Shown here piece by piece: positions 14,494 to 16,147 of a DNA stretch of 16,147 nt; within the stretch, counting starts at the first letter, position 1; each line of letters begins with the position of its first letter. Origin of the DNA: an uncultured Simplicispira sp. (GTDB lineage Bacteria > Pseudomonadota > Gammaproteobacteria > Burkholderiales > Burkholderiaceae_C); contig CAIRYF010000073.1 of the NCBI GenBank assembly GCA_903882725.1, positions 1 to 16,147 on the forward strand. Direction: 5' to 3'. The notes under the pieces were generated by a model. It did not search any database and was not told the origin of the DNA. It saw only the letters and a program-made list of their open reading frames with translations. Both the position numbers and the translations under genes were made by a program.

Positions 14494-15336
14494 TCACAGC
14501 GCCACCCAACGCGCCAACGGCCCCAAGGCCAGTGCTGCGCCCAGATAAAACCCCACTTCACTGACCTGCTGCACCGCGCCCAAGCAGTCGCCGGTAAAGC
14601 CTTGCAGCCGCCGGGCAAAGCGCCGCGCCATGTGTACTGCGCCCAGTGCGCTGCACAGTGCAGCCGCTATTAAAAAAAGAGCTGCTTGCGCTTGCCACAC
14701 AAGGGCTAGAGGCACAAAACACCATAAACCTGCCGCCACCAGTGCCCCGGCGCTGATGTGGTCGGCCAGCGGTTTGCTTTTGGAGGTGGCGCTGTCGCCC
14801 ACGTGTGGCAAGGTTCGCACCAGCCACAGCGGCCACCAGCGCGACAGCACATGGCCGCCCAGCAGCGCGCACAGCGCTGCGCTCAGGCTGTGCGCGCCCA
14901 AGAGCGCCAGCAGGCTGACCTTGGCCAGCAGCACCAGCACCAGCGCCAGTGCGCCAAAAGCGCCAATGCGCGAGTCTTTCATGATCTCCAGCGCCCGCGT
15001 GCGCTCGCAGCTGCCGCCCAAGCCGTCGGTGACGTCGGCCAAGCCGTCCTCGTGAAACCCGCCGGTCATCAGCACCGTGGCAATGGTGCAAAACACGGCA
15101 GCCACCAGCGGCGCGAACGGTGCAAACGGCGTAGACGACTGCCCACCCAATCCCCAGTGCAGCAGCGCATACACGCCCGCCGCCAGCGCCGCCACCAGCC
15201 AACCCACGCCCGGAAAATGCGCCGCACTGGCGCGCAGCATCGCCGGGCTGTAGCCCACCCAATCGGCCAGCCGTCCGGTGACGGGCAGGCGCGTAAAAAA
15301 CTGCACCGCTAGCAGGTAATGGCGCACGGTTTGCAT
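14494..15336 (-). CDS. cobS: Adenosylcobinamide-GDP ribazoletransferase CobS
   Basis: The product is 280 residues with a complete frame from ATG 15336 to TGA. It joins adenosylcobinamide-GDP and alpha-ribazole (or its phosphate) to make the cobalamin product, in the inner membrane. Visible family blocks are RHYLLAVQFFTRLPVTG at the start, the metal-binding GGFHEDGLADVTDGLGG (about 92-108) and TRALEIMKDSRIGAFGALAL, followed by hydrophobic helices and RRLQGFTGDCLGAVQQVSEV near the end, typical of CobS. The length is slightly above the usual 245-260 residues. One hydrophobic segment (VPLALVWQAQAALFLIAA) is encoded by DNA that on the other strand is a dispersed repeat (14666-14713), possibly the source of extra length. 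It lies between ilvA and cobC; the cobC GTG follows its stop closely, so cobS-cobC is likely one transcript. Confidence 0.95.
   Translation of the reverse strand: MQTVRHYLLAVQFFTRLPVTGRLADWVGYSPAMLRASAAHFPGVGWLVAALAAGVYALLHWGLGGQSSTPFAPFAPLVAAVFCTIATVLMTGGFHEDGLADVTDGLGGSCERTRALEIMKDSRIGAFGALALVLVLLAKVSLLALLGAHSLSAALCALLGGHVLSRWWPLWLVRTLPHVGDSATSKSKPLADHISAGALVAAGLWCFVPLALVWQAQAALFLIAAALCSALGAVHMARRFARRLQGFTGDCLGAVQQVSEVGFYLGAALALGPLARWVAL
14666..14713 (+). repeat. Dispersed AGCT...GCTAG repeat, copy 3 (antisense within cobS)
   Basis: On the + strand it runs GCTATTAAAAAAAGAGCT, then GCTTGCGCTT, a 7-base spacer and AAGGGCTAGAGGC. It aligns without gaps with copy 1 and is the copy nearest to what I remember of the Comamonadaceae repeat. 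It lies opposite the cobS codons for a hydrophobic segment and keeps the frame open there. Confidence 0.7.
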
Positions 15337-15354
15337 GGTCAGTCCGCTTAAAAA

Positions 15355-15402
15355 ATAGCAAAAATGAGAGCTAACACCGCAGGTAAATAAAGGGCTAGAT
15401 GC
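15355..15402 (+). repeat. Dispersed AGCT...GCTAG repeat, copy 4 (ilvA end and spacer)
   Basis: On the + strand it contains AATAGCAAAAATGAGAGCT up to 15372, then CGCAGG, a spacer and AAGGGCTAGATGC ending at 15402; similarity to copy 2 extends to about 15418. It fills most of the 58-base gap between ilvA and cobS and crosses the ilvA stop: the TAG at 15395-15397 is the complement of the CTAG core of the repeat. Confidence 0.65.
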
Positions 15403-16147
15403 CGTTTTGGCTGTTATTTTGCAAAAATAGCCGATAAGCCGGGTTCAGCGTCTCTTCGACATAGGGGTAGCCCAGCGTGGCCAAGAAGGCGTCAAACGCC
15501 GCCGCGTCACCGGCGGGCACCTGAATGCCCACCAAGATGCGGCCATAGTCCGCGCCTTGGTTGCGGTAGTGAAACAGCGAGATGTTCCAGCTCGGCTGCA
15601 TCAGGCTCAAAAATTTGAGCAGCGCGCCGGGGCGCTCGGGAAAGACAAAGCGCAGCAGCCGCTCGTTCTGCGCCAGCGCCGAAGGGCCGCCGACCAGGTG
15701 GCGCAGGTGCTCTTTGGCCAAGTCGTCGTGCGTCAGGTCCAGCGCGTCAAAGCCGTGTTGGTTGAAGGTTTGGGTGATGTGCGCCGACTCGCCCTTGCCG
15801 TGCGTCGTCAGGCCCACAAACACGTGCGCGCGCGCGGCGTCGCTGATGCGGTAGTTGAACTCGGTGACGTTGCGCGGGCCGCCCGGCAGGGTGCCGATGA
15901 CTTCACAAAAGCGCCGAAAGCTGCCGCGCGCCTCGGGCAGGCTGACGGCCAGCAGCGCCTCGCGCTCTTCGCCGACTTCGGCGCGCTCGGCGACAAAGCG
16001 CAGGCGGTCAAAGTTCATGTTGGCACCGCACAAAATCGCGGCGTAGGTTTCGCCCTGGGTCTTGTTTTTGGCCACGTATTGCTTGATGGCGGCCACGGCC
16101 AGCGCGCCGGCGGGTTCGACAATGCTGCGTGTATCGACAAAAATATC
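15395..16147 (-). CDS. ilvA: Threonine ammonia-lyase (biosynthetic), C-terminal part
   Basis: The gene runs past the window end; 250 codons are visible and the true start is outside. The first visible residues, DIFVDTRSIVEPAGALAVAA, are the end of the PLP-dependent catalytic domain, followed by KQYVAKNKTQGETYAAILCGANMNF. Two ACT-like regulatory domains follow: EALLAVSLPEARGSFRRFCE with NVTEFNYRIS, and LLRFVFPERPGALLKFLSLM with ISLFHYRNQGADYGRILVGI. This two-ACT-like arrangement is that of the isoleucine-inhibited biosynthetic enzyme, which converts threonine to 2-oxobutanoate for isoleucine synthesis in the cytoplasm. The family usually ends near NPAYRLFL; here an extra tail of eight residues (QNNSQNGI) is added, encoded by repeat-like DNA (copy 4). 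cobS follows on the same strand after 58 bases. Confidence 0.95.
   Translation of the reverse strand, partial: DIFVDTRSIVEPAGALAVAAIKQYVAKNKTQGETYAAILCGANMNFDRLRFVAERAEVGEEREALLAVSLPEARGSFRRFCEVIGTLPGGPRNVTEFNYRISDAARAHVFVGLTTHGKGESAHITQTFNQHGFDALDLTHDDLAKEHLRHLVGGPSALAQNERLLRFVFPERPGALLKFLSLMQPSWNISLFHYRNQGADYGRILVGIQVPAGDAAAFDAFLATLGYPYVEETLNPAYRLFLQNNSQNGI

Noticed and set aside
14466..14618. Upstream extension of cobC into cobS.
   Set aside because: The residues are Trp/Arg/Cys-rich and opposite in character to the family; a GTG with a modest ribosome site lies just before the RHA motif.

Overview
The window reads as chromosomal DNA of a betaproteobacterium, most likely a member of the Comamonadaceae (Burkholderiales). 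The evidence is the GC-rich coding, the gene order of the type II secretion cluster, and four copies of a short dispersed repeat (AGCT...AAGSGCTAG core) that I recall as typical of that family. The genus cannot be fixed from the sequence. There are no rRNA or tRNA genes, CRISPR arrays, insertion sequences or phage genes that I can see, and no gap longer than about 120 bases.

Layout: (1) 2-184, the C-terminal end of a GtrA-like membrane protein on the + strand, convergent with (2) 237-830, a secreted chalcone-isomerase-like protein. (3) 877-10193, a tightly packed minus-strand type II secretion (T2SS) operon in the order gspG-H-I-J-K-L-M-N-D-E, with a short gspC divergent at 10299-10748. It supplies the pseudopilus (G, H, I, J, K), the inner-membrane platform (C, L, M, N), the secretin (D) and the ATPase (E). 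The polytopic platform protein gspF is absent, and the prepilin peptidase is also not here. (4) 10766-11530 terC (predicted metal exporter) and 11617-12504 an NhaR-like LysR regulator, both minus strand. (5) 12625-13865, a two-gene + strand operon divergent from the regulator: an exported Ala/Pro/Lys-rich protein of unknown function followed by a YccA-type Bax-inhibitor-1 membrane protein. (6) 13875-15336, cobC-like phosphatase and cobS, the last steps of cobalamin nucleotide-loop assembly. (7) 15395-16147, the C-terminal part of biosynthetic threonine deaminase ilvA, running off the window.

The best candidate for something not explained by the genes is the dispersed repeat. All four copies align without gaps over a core of about 34 nt, yet they lie in or against coding sequence: one encodes much of the GspD signal peptide, one lies in cobC, one lies antisense in a membrane segment of cobS, and one supplies the last codons and stop of ilvA plus the ilvA-cobS spacer. 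Three of the four are within about 1.2 kb. This looks like a small non-autonomous element whose insertions were absorbed into genes. Otherwise the window consists of recognisable families, and I see no wholly new enzymatic or defence system.
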